51,072 bases of DNA, taken from NCBI GenBank assembly GCA_028281635.1, contig JANQJM010000062.1, positions 1 through 51,072 of the forward strand. Direction: 5' to 3'. Both the position numbers and the translations under genes were made by a program. Source of the DNA: Pseudomonadales bacterium (GTDB taxonomy: Bacteria; Pseudomonadota; Gammaproteobacteria; Pseudomonadales; Pseudohongiellaceae). The notes below the pieces were generated by a model, which made no database searches, was not told the origin of the DNA, and saw only the letters and a list, made by a program, of their open reading frames with translations. Positions 23,736 to 32,980 of the stretch are shown here, piece by piece. The first letter of the stretch is position 1. Every line of letters begins with the position of its first letter.

Positions 23736-25277
23736 CTAAGCCCAATCGAAGTTCTTCTGGATATGGCCCAGTCTGGCGTAAAACTCGTCTGACATTTCCC
23801 CATCCCGTTCCGGTCGAGGCCCTAACAAGCTCACAACTGGAATAACTATCAGAGGTAATAACAAGGTGAGAAACGATGGGTCACGCCACTCACCCAGATA
23901 GGTGATCAATTCATACCACCATTGCGCGAAGCCTCCTGCCGTCGCGTTCTCGGCACCATCGAACAAGGTATTAAACAACCACATGATGAGGCCACCGGCG
24001 AAACCCGTTGCCATTCCCCAGAATACGCCCTGCTCTGTGGTACGTCGCCAGTAAAACACATAGCCCACCGCTATCGCAGGAGGCACTACCATGGCAAAAC
24101 CCAATAAGAGTAACTGTAATACAGAAGTTATATTGCCCAGCCAGGCGATTACTGCCGCTGCGGTACCATAGAGCACGGTTACGATTTTGTAGGCACGCAA
24201 TTTCTTATCGCTATCGAATGATTTCACTCCCGGCACCCAGTCATTCACGAACATCGTTGCACTGGCTAACAAGATTGGCGCACCAGAAGAAATCACCGCA
24301 GCTAATACGGCGGCCAGCGCAATACCACCAAGAATCGGTCCACTGTCAATCGCGAGCTGAGCAATATTGAGATAGCTGGTCAAGCCACTCTCGGCGCCAT
24401 AGGAAGCTAAAGTCAGGATACCAATAAAGCCCGCTACTATCGGCATCAGAGCCGCGATAATTCCGGCCAGGAAGAAGCCGGGAATGATGTAGTCCTGCTT
24501 GCCTGCAGAACTGGCGTAGTTGGCATAGACAGAAGCTGCAGGTGTGTGAATCGTCGCTGAGATAAACAGCGCGATGATGGTCGCCCATCCGATACCTGCA
24601 AAACTCCACCAGCGGGTTTCATCTCTGCCCGACTCTGCCAGTCGTTCATAGCTGATGTTAACCACTTCCTGCCAGCCACCAAGACTATTCATGGCCACCA
24701 GACTTACTAATAATAATCCAAATATGATCACACTGCAGTGAACAATGTTCGCAACTGCGGTTCCTTTTAATCCTCCCGTGACAGTGAAGGTCACTATCAG
24801 AAAACCACCAATTGCGACGCCAACAACAAATGGGAGTCCGGTTACACCACTCACTATTGAACCGATGACATAAGGCTCAATGATGTTAACGACAAGGTAT
24901 TCTGCCTGCACACAGAGACTGGTGAGCCACTGACAACGATAGGAGCCGAAGCGATGATCGAAGACCTGACCAACACTCACTACTTTCAAGCGACGGTAGG
25001 GAATGGCAAAGAACAATCCAACCAGGAACAACGCGGCAAAGGAATTCACTGCATACCAAAGATGTCCCAGGCCTTCGTTGATGACATCACCAGCCACGCC
25101 GTAAGTACCAGCACCACCAATCCGTGTGCCCGCAACTCCGGCCGCCAGCATGAAAATACCGAGACTGCCACCTCCGATGGCCCAGTCGTTAGCGTTGCTG
25201 TTGCTGCGATTTAGATAGATCCCGAAGGCTGCAAAAAATGCCAGGTAGGCAATGATGACAAAGGCAGTAATGCTCAT
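23736..25277 (-). CDS. Sodium:solute symporter (SSS family)
   Basis: This 513-residue inner-membrane transporter has 13-14 hydrophobic helices, starting with S-I-T-A-F-V-I-I-A-Y-L-A-F-F-A. The loop after helix 1 (D-W-A-I-G-G-G-S-L-G) and A-G-V-A-G-T-R-I-G-G are typical of the LeuT-fold SSS/PutP group. It couples Na+ entry to uptake of an organic solute, but the sequence does not show which. It heads a two-gene unit with the NHL protein and is divergent from the amidohydrolase, so a shared catabolic substrate is plausible. Confidence 0.93.
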   Translation of the reverse strand: MSITAFVIIAYLAFFAAFGIYLNRSNSNANDWAIGGGSLGIFMLAAGVAGTRIGGAGTYGVAGDVINEGLGHLWYAVNSFAALFLVGLFFAIPYRRLKVVSVGQVFDHRFGSYRCQWLTSLCVQAEYLVVNIIEPYVIGSIVSGVTGLPFVVGVAIGGFLIVTFTVTGGLKGTAVANIVHCSVIIFGLLLVSLVAMNSLGGWQEVVNISYERLAESGRDETRWWSFAGIGWATIIALFISATIHTPAASVYANYASSAGKQDYIIPGFFLAGIIAALMPIVAGFIGILTLASYGAESGLTSYLNIAQLAIDSGPILGGIALAAVLAAVISSGAPILLASATMFVNDWVPGVKSFDSDKKLRAYKIVTVLYGTAAAVIAWLGNITSVLQLLLLGFAMVVPPAIAVGYVFYWRRTTEQGVFWGMATGFAGGLIMWLFNTLFDGAENATAGGFAQWWYELITYLGEWRDPSFLTLLLPLIVIPVVSLLGPRPERDGEMSDEFYARLGHIQKNFDWA

Positions 25278-25407
25278 GCACAGCTCCCGCTACTCTTATA
25301 TTATTACTGTGGTGCTTAGCTGATTGTTCAGCTGGCTATGCCCTGACCTGCATCAAGACTCTCGCTACCAGACTCGGCATACTACACTAACGACAGAGGA
25401 AGTATCT

Positions 25408-26430
25408 ATGCCCACACCTGAACCCGGAAGCGATGCCTGGTTGCTGCAAGTTAACGAAGAAATAGTCGATCCCGAACGTCCAATCATCGATCCTCATCAT
25501 CATTTATGGAAGAAACGCTTCGGGCGCGATTACTTACTGCCGGAACTCTGGGCTGATACCAGCAGTGGACACAATGTTCAGAAGACAATGTTCATGGAAT
25601 GCCGAGCCTTCTACCTGCGGGAGGGCCCAGACTATTTGCGGCCGCTGGGAGAGACCACGCTTATCTCTGAGCTGGCTACAGAAAGTGAAACGGAAAAAGC
25701 TAAGGCCACAATAGCAGGCATCATTGCCCACGCCGATTTGACACTGGCTGCTGACGCTGAAGACCAACTTATTGAACTATTGGAAAAACATGAAGAAATT
25801 TGTAAGGGTAAATTCAGGGGCATTCGCCATGCCGGCGCCAGAGACAAACGTCCGGAAGACCTGCTGATCCCAGGCGCTGCTCCTCCCTATCTCTATGGCA
25901 AAGAATCCTTTCGCAAGGGCTTGCGACTGCTAGCTAGCAGAAACCTGACTTATGACACCTGGCACTATCACCACCAGAATTTGGATTTTCTGGATCTGGC
26001 GCGAGATGTTCCGGAATGCACAATGATACTCGATCATTTTGGAACACCTCTCGGAGTCGGTGCTTATCGCTACTGCAAAGATGAAATCTACCAGGAGTGG
26101 AAACAGGAAGTCGCCGAAATTGCTAAATGTAAAAACGTCTATGCCAAGTTAGGCGGGCTGGCGATGCCTGACAATGGATTCGGATGGGATAAAGCCGATT
26201 CGCCACCTAGCTCAGATGAATTCCTTGCCAAGCAAAAGAAATACTACTTGCATATGATCGACTGTTTCGGGCCTGAGCGCTGCATGTTTGAAAGTAACTT
26301 TCCGGTTGACCGCCTCTCCGTAAACTATCACGTGCTGTGGAATGCCTTTAAAAAGATGACGGCAGATTTCTCAGAGGAAGAAAAACACGCTATGTTCTAT
26401 GGCACAGCAGAAAAAGTTTACTCACTGTAA
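25408..26430 (+). CDS. TIM-barrel amidohydrolase (amidohydrolase 2 family)
   Basis: This 340-residue metal-dependent hydrolase belongs to the COG3618-type group. The metal-binding strand I-I-D-P-H-H-H-L-W is near residue 30, the barrel His in W-H-Y-H-H-Q-N near 193, D-H-F-G-T-P near 215, and a final acidic strand F-E-S-N-F-P-V-D near 298. Relatives hydrolyse lactones or decarboxylate aromatic acids. The start is the ATG at 25408 because AGAGGAAG lies about six bases upstream; an upstream in-frame extension to 25324 has no support. The HAD gene follows after 12 bases. Confidence 0.92.
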   Translation: MPTPEPGSDAWLLQVNEEIVDPERPIIDPHHHLWKKRFGRDYLLPELWADTSSGHNVQKTMFMECRAFYLREGPDYLRPLGETTLISELATESETEKAKATIAGIIAHADLTLAADAEDQLIELLEKHEEICKGKFRGIRHAGARDKRPEDLLIPGAAPPYLYGKESFRKGLRLLASRNLTYDTWHYHHQNLDFLDLARDVPECTMILDHFGTPLGVGAYRYCKDEIYQEWKQEVAEIAKCKNVYAKLGGLAMPDNGFGWDKADSPPSSDEFLAKQKKYYLHMIDCFGPERCMFESNFPVDRLSVNYHVLWNAFKKMTADFSEEEKHAMFYGTAEKVYSL

Positions 26431-26442
26431 TCAGACCCAGCT

Positions 26443-27084
26443 ATGCCGGCCTACTCCACACTTATCTTTGATCTTGATGGGACACTGACCGATCCTGCTT
26501 TGGGAGTAGTGCGCTGCATGAACTACGCGCTGACCAAGTTTGATTACAGCCCGAGGCCTGAGCAGGATATCACAGTCCATATTGGCCCACCTTTGGAGCT
26601 GACACTGGAAAAGCTTAGTGGCAGCAGCGACGAATCCCATATCGATGAACTGGCGGCCGCCTACCGCGAACGTTATGCCGAGTTTGGCTATAGAGAAAAC
26701 ACTGTCTATGCTGGTGTGACCACAATGCTTGAGGCGTTGCGCAATCAAGACACAAGGCTTGGTGTCTGCACCTCCAAATTGCAGCCCTATGCCATCAAAG
26801 TGCTGGAAACGTTCGAGCTGATCGACTTCTTTGATTTTGTGTGTGGTACTCCCGGAAAAATGGCCAAGTCACAACAACTGCGGGAGTTGCTGGAAAATGA
26901 CACGATAGACTCCAGATCGATCATGATTGGAGATAGAAACGTGGACTTGCAAGCCGCTCACAGCAATGGCCTGCAAAGCGCCGGGGTGCTGTGGGGATAT
27001 GGTGATCTCACTGAACTCAATGCAGAGCAGCCGGCCCATTTGTTCGAACGACCTGAGCAGCTAGCCCAACAGCTCACAAGTTAA
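26443..27084 (+). CDS. HAD-family phosphatase (phosphoglycolate phosphatase-like)
   Basis: This 213-residue cytoplasmic phosphatase has HAD motif I at F-D-L-D-G-T-L-T-D (nucleophile Asp near residue 9) and a helical cap domain (about 18-85). Motif II is C-T-S-K-L near 109, the motif III Lys is in the G-K-M-A-K-S region, and motif IV is I-G-D-R-N-V-D near 166. Cap type C1 fits phosphoglycolate- or nucleotide-phosphatases. It lies 12 bases after the amidohydrolase, which suggests a shared transcript. The substrate is not evident. Confidence 0.92.
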   Translation: MPAYSTLIFDLDGTLTDPALGVVRCMNYALTKFDYSPRPEQDITVHIGPPLELTLEKLSGSSDESHIDELAAAYRERYAEFGYRENTVYAGVTTMLEALRNQDTRLGVCTSKLQPYAIKVLETFELIDFFDFVCGTPGKMAKSQQLRELLENDTIDSRSIMIGDRNVDLQAAHSNGLQSAGVLWGYGDLTELNAEQPAHLFERPEQLAQQLTS

Positions 27085-27094
27085 CAGCTGGACG

Positions 27095-27517
27095 CTACCC
27101 TTTGTTCTGAATACGCTTGATTACCGCACTGCTGATCAAAACAACTCTATCGTCCACACTTAAGGTACAGCGCACGAACACGATTGACCTACCACGTCGA
27201 ATTGTCTCTGCTTCGCCGACAATGATTTCGTCTTTATAGGCTGGTGCGATAAATTCATTGTTGCAGCTGACAGTGGCGACACTTTCACTGCTACCACCGT
27301 TCGCACCAAGACAAAGCGTGTAGTCTGCAAAAGCCATAAGCACGCCACCATGAACAGAATCATGAGCATTGCAATTGTGTTCTTGCACCTTGAACGCAGT
27401 GCGTGGGTGTTCCCCCTCCATATAAAAGAAGAATGGACCAATATAATCTTCAGCCTTATCACCTTCCCAATGGCGATAATGCTCTGGAATACCATAATCT
27501 TTTGCGTCAGTACTCAT
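27095..27517 (-). CDS. PaaI-type hotdog thioesterase
   Basis: This 140-residue single hotdog-fold protein has N-A-H-D-S-V-H-G-G-V-L-M-A-F-A-D, where the H-G-G turn and following Asp form the PaaI/YdiI active site. It hydrolyses acyl- or arylacyl-CoA thioesters. The start is the ATG at 27517; an upstream frame to 27550 includes the end of the preceding gene region and has no ribosome site. It is last in a leftward operon of patatin, GNAT, small lipoprotein and thioesterase. Confidence 0.9.
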   Translation of the reverse strand: MSTDAKDYGIPEHYRHWEGDKAEDYIGPFFFYMEGEHPRTAFKVQEHNCNAHDSVHGGVLMAFADYTLCLGANGGSSESVATVSCNNEFIAPAYKDEIIVGEAETIRRGRSIVFVRCTLSVDDRVVLISSAVIKRIQNKG

Positions 27518-27539
27518 AAGTTGTTCTCGTAGGACAATC

Positions 27540-27728
27540 CTAGTCTCCACCTGGGATGATTACATCTACAGCGGCTCCAACGATGCGAAATGGTACTTTT
27601 ATGACTTCGACTGTTGCACCTATCGCAGTGCCAACCACATTCCCTACCACACAACCCTGTAACATCGTGCTCAGCAACACAATGATCACTATCCTGCGCG
27701 GTAATCTCACTAAAATTTGACGATTCAT
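27540..27728 (-). CDS. Small lipoprotein
   Basis: This protein of about 62 residues has a basic start (M-N-R-Q-I-L-V-R-L-P-R-R), a hydrophobic stretch and the lipobox M-L-Q-G-C, so lipidation is expected at Cys26. The mature part of about 37 residues is V/G/A-rich (V-V-G-N-V-V-G-T-A-I-G-A-T-V-E-V). Its ATG at 27728 overlaps the TGA of the upstream GNAT gene in an ATGA, which fixes the start and implies translational coupling. Similar tiny V-G-rich lipoproteins exist in other gammaproteobacteria without known function. Confidence 0.8.
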   Translation of the reverse strand: MNRQILVRLPRRIVIIVLLSTMLQGCVVGNVVGTAIGATVEVIKVPFRIVGAAVDVIIPGGD

Positions 27729-28219
27729 ATCAATAACTGCCAATAACCAACATTGAGATAGTTATCGAACTTTCGGCCAACTTCTTCAAATTCTCCAATC
27801 CGCTTGAAACCAAGTTTTTCATGTAAGGCAATGCTGGCGTCATTTGGCAGAGTAATACCTGCAATTAATGTGTGTATATCAGTATCGCGCAATGCCGCAA
27901 TCAGGTGCTCATAGAGTCGACGTCCATAGCCTTCCCCATGCACATCCTGACGCAGGTAGATACTGACCTCTCTGGAGAATCGATAGGCTGAGCGCTCTTT
28001 CCAGCGCATAGCATAGGCGTAGCCAAGTAAACCATCGCCATCGTCAGCCTCAAGCACAAACCAAGGTCTGGTGCTGTCGGTCACCGCAATTCTTTGCGCC
28101 ATATCCCCCGCAGATACCTCGGCTTCCTCAAAGGTAATGACGGAATTTTCGATATACCAGTTGTATATCTGAGCGATAGAGACGCTGTCTTCAAGGGTTG
28201 CTGGTCTTATATCTGGCAT
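27725..28219 (-). CDS. GNAT N-acetyltransferase (phosphinothricin-acetyltransferase type)
   Basis: This 164-residue protein begins I-R-P-A-T-L-E-D and has the PAT-family I-Y-N-W-Y-I-E-N-S-V-I-T-F-E-E segment near 20. The acetyl-CoA pyrophosphate loop is R-Q-D-V-H-G-E-G-Y-G-R-R-L near 90, and the late L-H-E-K-L-G-F-K-R-I-G motif near 137. Relatives acetylate the amino group of methionine sulfoximine, methionine sulfone or phosphinothricin. It is second in the patatin operon and is coupled to the lipoprotein gene by a 4-base overlap. Confidence 0.92.
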   Translation of the reverse strand: MPDIRPATLEDSVSIAQIYNWYIENSVITFEEAEVSAGDMAQRIAVTDSTRPWFVLEADDGDGLLGYAYAMRWKERSAYRFSREVSIYLRQDVHGEGYGRRLYEHLIAALRDTDIHTLIAGITLPNDASIALHEKLGFKRIGEFEEVGRKFDNYLNVGYWQLLI

Positions 28220-28242
28220 GTCTTAGCTTAAGGAAAATGAAT

Positions 28243-29310
28243 CTAGAACTTGCTTATTAACCGCATATTATCGAGACCTGTGCCGGAATCCACAAGTTGC
28301 TGAAACTCCTCACCCAGACGCTCACTTGCTTGCAAAACAGACTGCCAGATCTCGAGGCGTTCCGCTTCCGAGTACTTTTCAAAATCTGTCCGGTCTGGAA
28401 TTTTCTGATTCGGTAGTGTCGACACAAACTCATTGGAAGGCACCAGCATCACCACATTTTCAAAGTGATTGATTTGAGGTTTACGCCAAGCCAGTTGCTT
28501 GTCAAACCAGCCTGGAATGACTTTAGGGCTAAAGTGAGGATAGAGTACCAGCTCGGTGGATTCACAAAATGGCAAATCGAAATGATAGTCCGTAATGCCA
28601 CCATCCCAATACAGTCCAGCATTTGCACCATGGATATCACGCACTCCTTCCAGCACAAATGGAATCGATCCGCTTGCAATCAGTGCATCCAATAGGTTGG
28701 ACTCAGTCAGCGCAACCAGGCTCGTGTCAATATCTTTAAGATTACGCCACGGGCTATCCTGCACTGCATTGGTAAATAAAGTGCGCTGGAAAAACCAGGA
28801 TAAAGTACTCCTGCTGACTACATTAGCTAAGGCGCTAATACCAAGGAACGCAGTCTGCAAGACTTTGGCTCGGGAGGCGCCGAAACCTTTGCATCGATCG
28901 GCAACAATATGAGTCCTGATGCGGGGATTATTTACCACTTCTTCACAGCCATCAGGACCCAGCACGTCAAGCAGCATGTCGCGCATCTTGCCTGTGATCT
29001 CTTCCACACTGGGTGTGGCTGTGTAGGTCTGCCCACTGTATCGCAGAGCCAGTTCATCGATGGCTCGAAGGGGGTCCGCTGTTGCCAGACAACAGAGTCT
29101 CCAGGCTCCCGCCGAAGATCCCAGGGTATACAACGGGCCCGATCTGCGTGGCAAAAATTCACCGAACAGAAAACGATCCAACCCGTACAATACAAACCAC
29201 TTCGGGCCGCCGGAGGCACCTAACAGAACTTTGAATTGATCAGGATGTATCCCTTCTTGTTGTAGCCGCTCGTAGGCTACAGGACCGGCATAAATAGAAA
29301 GCGCAGACAT
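28243..29310 (-). CDS. Patatin-like phospholipase
   Basis: This lipid acyl hydrolase of about 355 residues has a Ser-Asp dyad. An oxyanion-hole segment G-A-S-G-G-P-K-W lies near residue 34, the nucleophile motif G-S-S-A-G near 65 (G-x-S-x-G), and the second catalytic motif D-G-G near 200. No signal peptide is apparent. The ATG at 29310 gives the usual N-terminus; an in-frame GTG at 29343 preceded by AGGTGAC is an alternative. It heads the leftward four-gene operon, which also has a thioesterase and a lipoprotein, so a role in lipid turnover is plausible. Confidence 0.88.
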   Translation of the reverse strand: MSALSIYAGPVAYERLQQEGIHPDQFKVLLGASGGPKWFVLYGLDRFLFGEFLPRRSGPLYTLGSSAGAWRLCCLATADPLRAIDELALRYSGQTYTATPSVEEITGKMRDMLLDVLGPDGCEEVVNNPRIRTHIVADRCKGFGASRAKVLQTAFLGISALANVVSRSTLSWFFQRTLFTNAVQDSPWRNLKDIDTSLVALTESNLLDALIASGSIPFVLEGVRDIHGANAGLYWDGGITDYHFDLPFCESTELVLYPHFSPKVIPGWFDKQLAWRKPQINHFENVVMLVPSNEFVSTLPNQKIPDRTDFEKYSEAERLEIWQSVLQASERLGEEFQQLVDSGTGLDNMRLISKF

Positions 29311-29409
29311 GGATGGGAATGATATAATCGCGCGGCGTCGCACGTCACCTGGCCAGCACTGCGCTACGTCGGCCGATTTAACTCTGTTAGATTCCAGAGA
29401 CCACGAAGT

Positions 29410-30603
29410 ATGCCCACCTCATCGTTGAATGAGCGCAAAAATCTGCTATTTCTGCTAGCAATTGGTAATACCATTGCGTTCGCAACCTGGCAGGTACTGC
29501 TGAACAATTTTGCCGTTGAACAGGCCGCGTTTACTGGCGAAGAAATCGGAGTACTGCAGAGTCTGCGGGAAGTGCCCGGCTTCCTGGCGTTTACAGCGAT
29601 TCTGGTAATGCTGCTGATTCGCCAGCAGAACTTCGCGATCTTGTCGCTGATAACGCTAGGCGCTGGCACCGCGATCACTGCGATTTACCCATCAGCATTA
29701 TGGTTGTATTTCACTACAGTGATCATGTCCATTGGCTTCCACTATCTGGAAACTCTGCATAACTCTCTAAGCTTGCAATGGCTAAGCAAAGATGAAGCCC
29801 CCAAGGTGTTGGGCCAACTCCTTAGTACTCGGGCAATCAGCAACTTCGCTGTGTTGAGTTGTATCTATCTCTATCTTTATTTATTTGCAGCCAATTATTT
29901 TCTGCTCTATATGCTCGCTGGATGCATAACAATTGGCATAGGTATTTTTTGCTGGACTGCCTTCCCTCACTTTGAAGACCAGGTAGCACAAAAGAAACAA
30001 CTGTTTCTGCGCAAACAGTACTGGCTGTACTACCTGCTTACTTTCCTCGCTGGTGCCCGACGTCAGATATTCGTCGTGTTCGCAGGATTTCTGCTGGTTG
30101 AGAAATTTGGATTTCCAATCGAAAACGTGGTGCTGTTAACCCTGGTCAATGCAATATTGACGTTCTGGCTGGCACCAAAAATCGGAGCATTGATCAGCAT
30201 CATTGGCGAACGACGAGCTCTGACGCTCGAATACGTTGGCCTGATAATCGTGTTCGTAAGCTACGCATTTGTCGACAGTATTGCTGTCGCTATTGCGCTT
30301 TATTTGCTGGATCATCTGTTTTTCGCCATGGCTATTGCAATCAAGACTTATTTTCAGAAGATTGCTGATCCTGCAGACATCGCTGCCACTTCCTCTATCA
30401 GCTTTACCATCAATCATATTGCAGCTGTCGTGCTGCCAGCACTACTGGGTCTGGTGTGGGTGGTCAACCACAGCGCCGTATTTTTGATCGGCGCTGCGAT
30501 CGCAGGCGGTTCCTTATTGTTATCCCAACTCATTCCTGACCGTCCAACAATGGGCCAAGAGACTAAACTGAGTGCAGCTGCTGAGCTGCAAACATCGGAA
30601 TAG
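29410..30603 (+). CDS. Major facilitator superfamily transporter
   Basis: This 397-residue protein has about 12 membrane helices in two halves separated by a cytoplasmic loop near residue 190 (F-E-D-Q-V-A-Q-K-K-Q). It has no strong subfamily signature that I recognise, so the solute is unknown. It lies only 27 bases before the NDH-SelD fusion gene and on the same strand, so it is probably in one operon with selenophosphate synthesis. A selenium- or sulfur-compound transporter is possible but untested. Confidence 0.88.
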   Translation: MPTSSLNERKNLLFLLAIGNTIAFATWQVLLNNFAVEQAAFTGEEIGVLQSLREVPGFLAFTAILVMLLIRQQNFAILSLITLGAGTAITAIYPSALWLYFTTVIMSIGFHYLETLHNSLSLQWLSKDEAPKVLGQLLSTRAISNFAVLSCIYLYLYLFAANYFLLYMLAGCITIGIGIFCWTAFPHFEDQVAQKKQLFLRKQYWLYYLLTFLAGARRQIFVVFAGFLLVEKFGFPIENVVLLTLVNAILTFWLAPKIGALISIIGERRALTLEYVGLIIVFVSYAFVDSIAVAIALYLLDHLFFAMAIAIKTYFQKIADPADIAATSSISFTINHIAAVVLPALLGLVWVVNHSAVFLIGAAIAGGSLLLSQLIPDRPTMGQETKLSAAAELQTSE

Positions 30604-30630
30604 CCAGTAGACTGATCTGCTTGCCAAGCC

Positions 30631-32895
30631 ATGAAAGCGATTAGCCCTACAGTTAAACATTTAGTCTTGATTGGCGGCGGTCACAGTCATCTCTCCGTAT
30701 TCCGCCAGTTTGGCATGCGGCCCGTACCGGGCCTGGCACTGACTCTGATCAGCAGAGATGTAGTGACTCCCTATTCCGGTTCGCTTCCTGCTTATCTCGC
30801 CGGCAATATCAGCTTCGCCGATATGCATATCGATCTGCGCCCGTTGGCACAATTCGCCAATGCCCGGCTGATCCAGAGCGAGGTAAGCGAGTTAGATCTG
30901 GGCGCAAAGCGCATCGTCCTCGCCGATAGGCCAGACATACCCTTCGATATCCTGTCACTGAATACTGGCTCGAAGCCTAACGCCGAGCGCATTAGCGGCG
31001 CAGCACAACATGCCACTGCGGTGAAACCAATTGATGTTTTCCTTGATCAATGGGAAAGCTGGCGCGAACGAATCCGCAAGCAATTGGCCGCTGGCAACAA
31101 GCACACCATGGCTATCGTAGGAGGAGGTCCTGCCAGCGTCGAAATAGCGTTCGCCACACAGCATCGAATCGCCAGAGAACTGGATTTGGACATTATCAGC
31201 GATGAAAGATTCAAGATCCTGATTATCAGTGCCGATGAGGACATTCTCTCATTACACAATACCAAGGTACGTCAGTTTGCCCGCGATGAGTTGCGCAGAA
31301 GAAACATCGAAGTCCAGCTTGGAAAGCTGGTAGTCGAATTCAAGGCAGGCGAAGTTCTGTTCAGTAGCGGTGACAGCATCGCAGCGGACTCCATAATCTA
31401 TGCGACAGGTGCCAGTCTGCCGGAATGGCCCTTTGATTGCGGTATAGCACGCAGTGACGATGGCTTCATCAGCATTGAGCCCACCCTGCAGACCAGTAGT
31501 CATGACTTCGTATTCGCGGCAGGGGACGCTGCCACGGTTATCAACGAACCCCGCCCCAAGTCTGGTGTGTATGCGGTTCGCCAGGGCAAGGTACTGGCCA
31601 ATAATCTTCGTCGCTTCGCCACCGGCAAATCCTTAAAGACCTACTTTCCGCAGCGTAAAGCTCTGGCACTGATGAGTATGGGAGACGGCAAAGCCATCGC
31701 CTCAAGAGGGGATCTTTTCCTGCAGGGGCGTGCCATGGGCAGTTTGAAACATCAGATTGACTCACGCTTCGTAAAGAAGTTTTCCAGCCTCCCCGAGATG
31801 CCTGCGGAATTGCAATTAGAAAAGGGCCTTGTGGACGCGGCAACCGAGGCTCAACTTAGGCAACACGCTATGCGCTGTGCCGGCTGCGGTGCGAAACTTT
31901 CGTCGGACGTATTGACTGAAGTGCTGACCGAACTCGAGTTTCCGCAGCAAACCGATATCCTGCACACCACAGGCGGCATCGAAGACGCGTCCCAAATTAA
32001 ACTCCCCGATGGCCGGCTCTTGTTGCAGAGCGTGGACTATCTGAAGTCATTTGTTAATGATCCGTGGCTTTTTGCCCGCATTGCCAGCATTCACTGCATG
32101 AGTGATATACATGCCATGGGGGTTCAACCTCATTCTGCCCTTGCTGTTGTCGGTCTGCCCTTTGCCAGTAAACGCTATAGCCGCCAGCAACTGCGAGAAG
32201 TGATGCAGGGCTGCGCCCAGGAATTGAACGCAGTGGGTTGTTCTCTGGTTGGCGGGCATTCTGCCGAATCCGAAGAATTACAATTCGGTCTGTGTGTTAA
32301 TGGTTTTGCAGAAGACCAGGCAACACTTGGTAAAGACAAGGCGCAAATCAAGGATGTGATTATCCTTACCAAACCATTGGGCACCGGCACCCTGCTGGCT
32401 GCCGACATGCGCCACCAGGCTAAACATAACTGGATGCAACAGGCGTTTGCCTGCATGCTACAGTCCAGCGCCGACGCTTCGCAATTAATTGTGGCACATG
32501 GCGCTAATGCCTGCACCGACGTTACCGGCTTCGGACTCGCTGGCCATCTACTGGAAGTCATCGAAGCCAGTCGATGCAACGCTCAGATCGAACTGGACAA
32601 GATCAGAGCGATTCCAGGCGCAACTGACTGTCTTGAGGCTGAGATTTTCAGCTCTCTGCATAAGGACAATCAACTGGTTCAACAACATCTCAGAAACTTT
32701 GAAGCCCACGCAACGAAGCCTAACTATGAACTGCTGTTCGATCCCCAGACTGCAGGCGGTCTGATGTTTACCCTCCCTGAGACTAACGCTCAGGCCTGCT
32801 TGAGCGCACTGCACGAAGCCGGCTATGAGGCTGCTGCCATAATCGGTGAAATCCAGCCAGCGGAAAACGGAATTAGCACAATTAGCCTTGTATAA
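30631..32895 (+). CDS. selD: NDH-2-like FAD oxidoreductase fused to selenide, water dikinase
   Basis: This is a 754-residue fusion. Residues 1-390 are a pyridine-nucleotide-disulfide/NDH-2-like flavoprotein with two dinucleotide motifs (I-G-G-G-H-S-H near 10; I-V-G-G-G-P-A-S near 164) and the C-terminal FAD motif F-A-A-G-D near 297. Residues about 405-754 are SelD, which makes selenophosphate from selenide and ATP for selenocysteine or 2-selenouridine tRNA. The SelD active site is C-A-G-C-G-A-K: Cys419 and Lys422 match the essential Cys17 and Lys20 of E. coli SelD, while the Cys19 position is Ala. The flavin domain may supply selenide by reduction. The fusion is known from cyanobacteria and other bacteria. 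No selA, selB or selU is in the window. Confidence 0.95.
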   Translation: MKAISPTVKHLVLIGGGHSHLSVFRQFGMRPVPGLALTLISRDVVTPYSGSLPAYLAGNISFADMHIDLRPLAQFANARLIQSEVSELDLGAKRIVLADRPDIPFDILSLNTGSKPNAERISGAAQHATAVKPIDVFLDQWESWRERIRKQLAAGNKHTMAIVGGGPASVEIAFATQHRIARELDLDIISDERFKILIISADEDILSLHNTKVRQFARDELRRRNIEVQLGKLVVEFKAGEVLFSSGDSIAADSIIYATGASLPEWPFDCGIARSDDGFISIEPTLQTSSHDFVFAAGDAATVINEPRPKSGVYAVRQGKVLANNLRRFATGKSLKTYFPQRKALALMSMGDGKAIASRGDLFLQGRAMGSLKHQIDSRFVKKFSSLPEMPAELQLEKGLVDAATEAQLRQHAMRCAGCGAKLSSDVLTEVLTELEFPQQTDILHTTGGIEDASQIKLPDGRLLLQSVDYLKSFVNDPWLFARIASIHCMSDIHAMGVQPHSALAVVGLPFASKRYSRQQLREVMQGCAQELNAVGCSLVGGHSAESEELQFGLCVNGFAEDQATLGKDKAQIKDVIILTKPLGTGTLLAADMRHQAKHNWMQQAFACMLQSSADASQLIVAHGANACTDVTGFGLAGHLLEVIEASRCNAQIELDKIRAIPGATDCLEAEIFSSLHKDNQLVQQHLRNFEAHATKPNYELLFDPQTAGGLMFTLPETNAQACLSALHEAGYEAAAIIGEIQPAENGISTISLV

Positions 32896-32980
32896 GCTTG
32901 TTGGATGTTGCATAGCAGCTACTGTATAGTCCGACGGGATTCACAGATGAAGTCGCATCGGCCACCGAAGCCTGAAATTG

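Noticed and set aside
29323-29328. Perfect TATAAT on the plus strand before the MFS gene
   Set aside because: No acceptable -35 lies 16-18 bases upstream, and it sits inside the start region of the divergent patatin gene; it is not counted as a promoter without start-site data.
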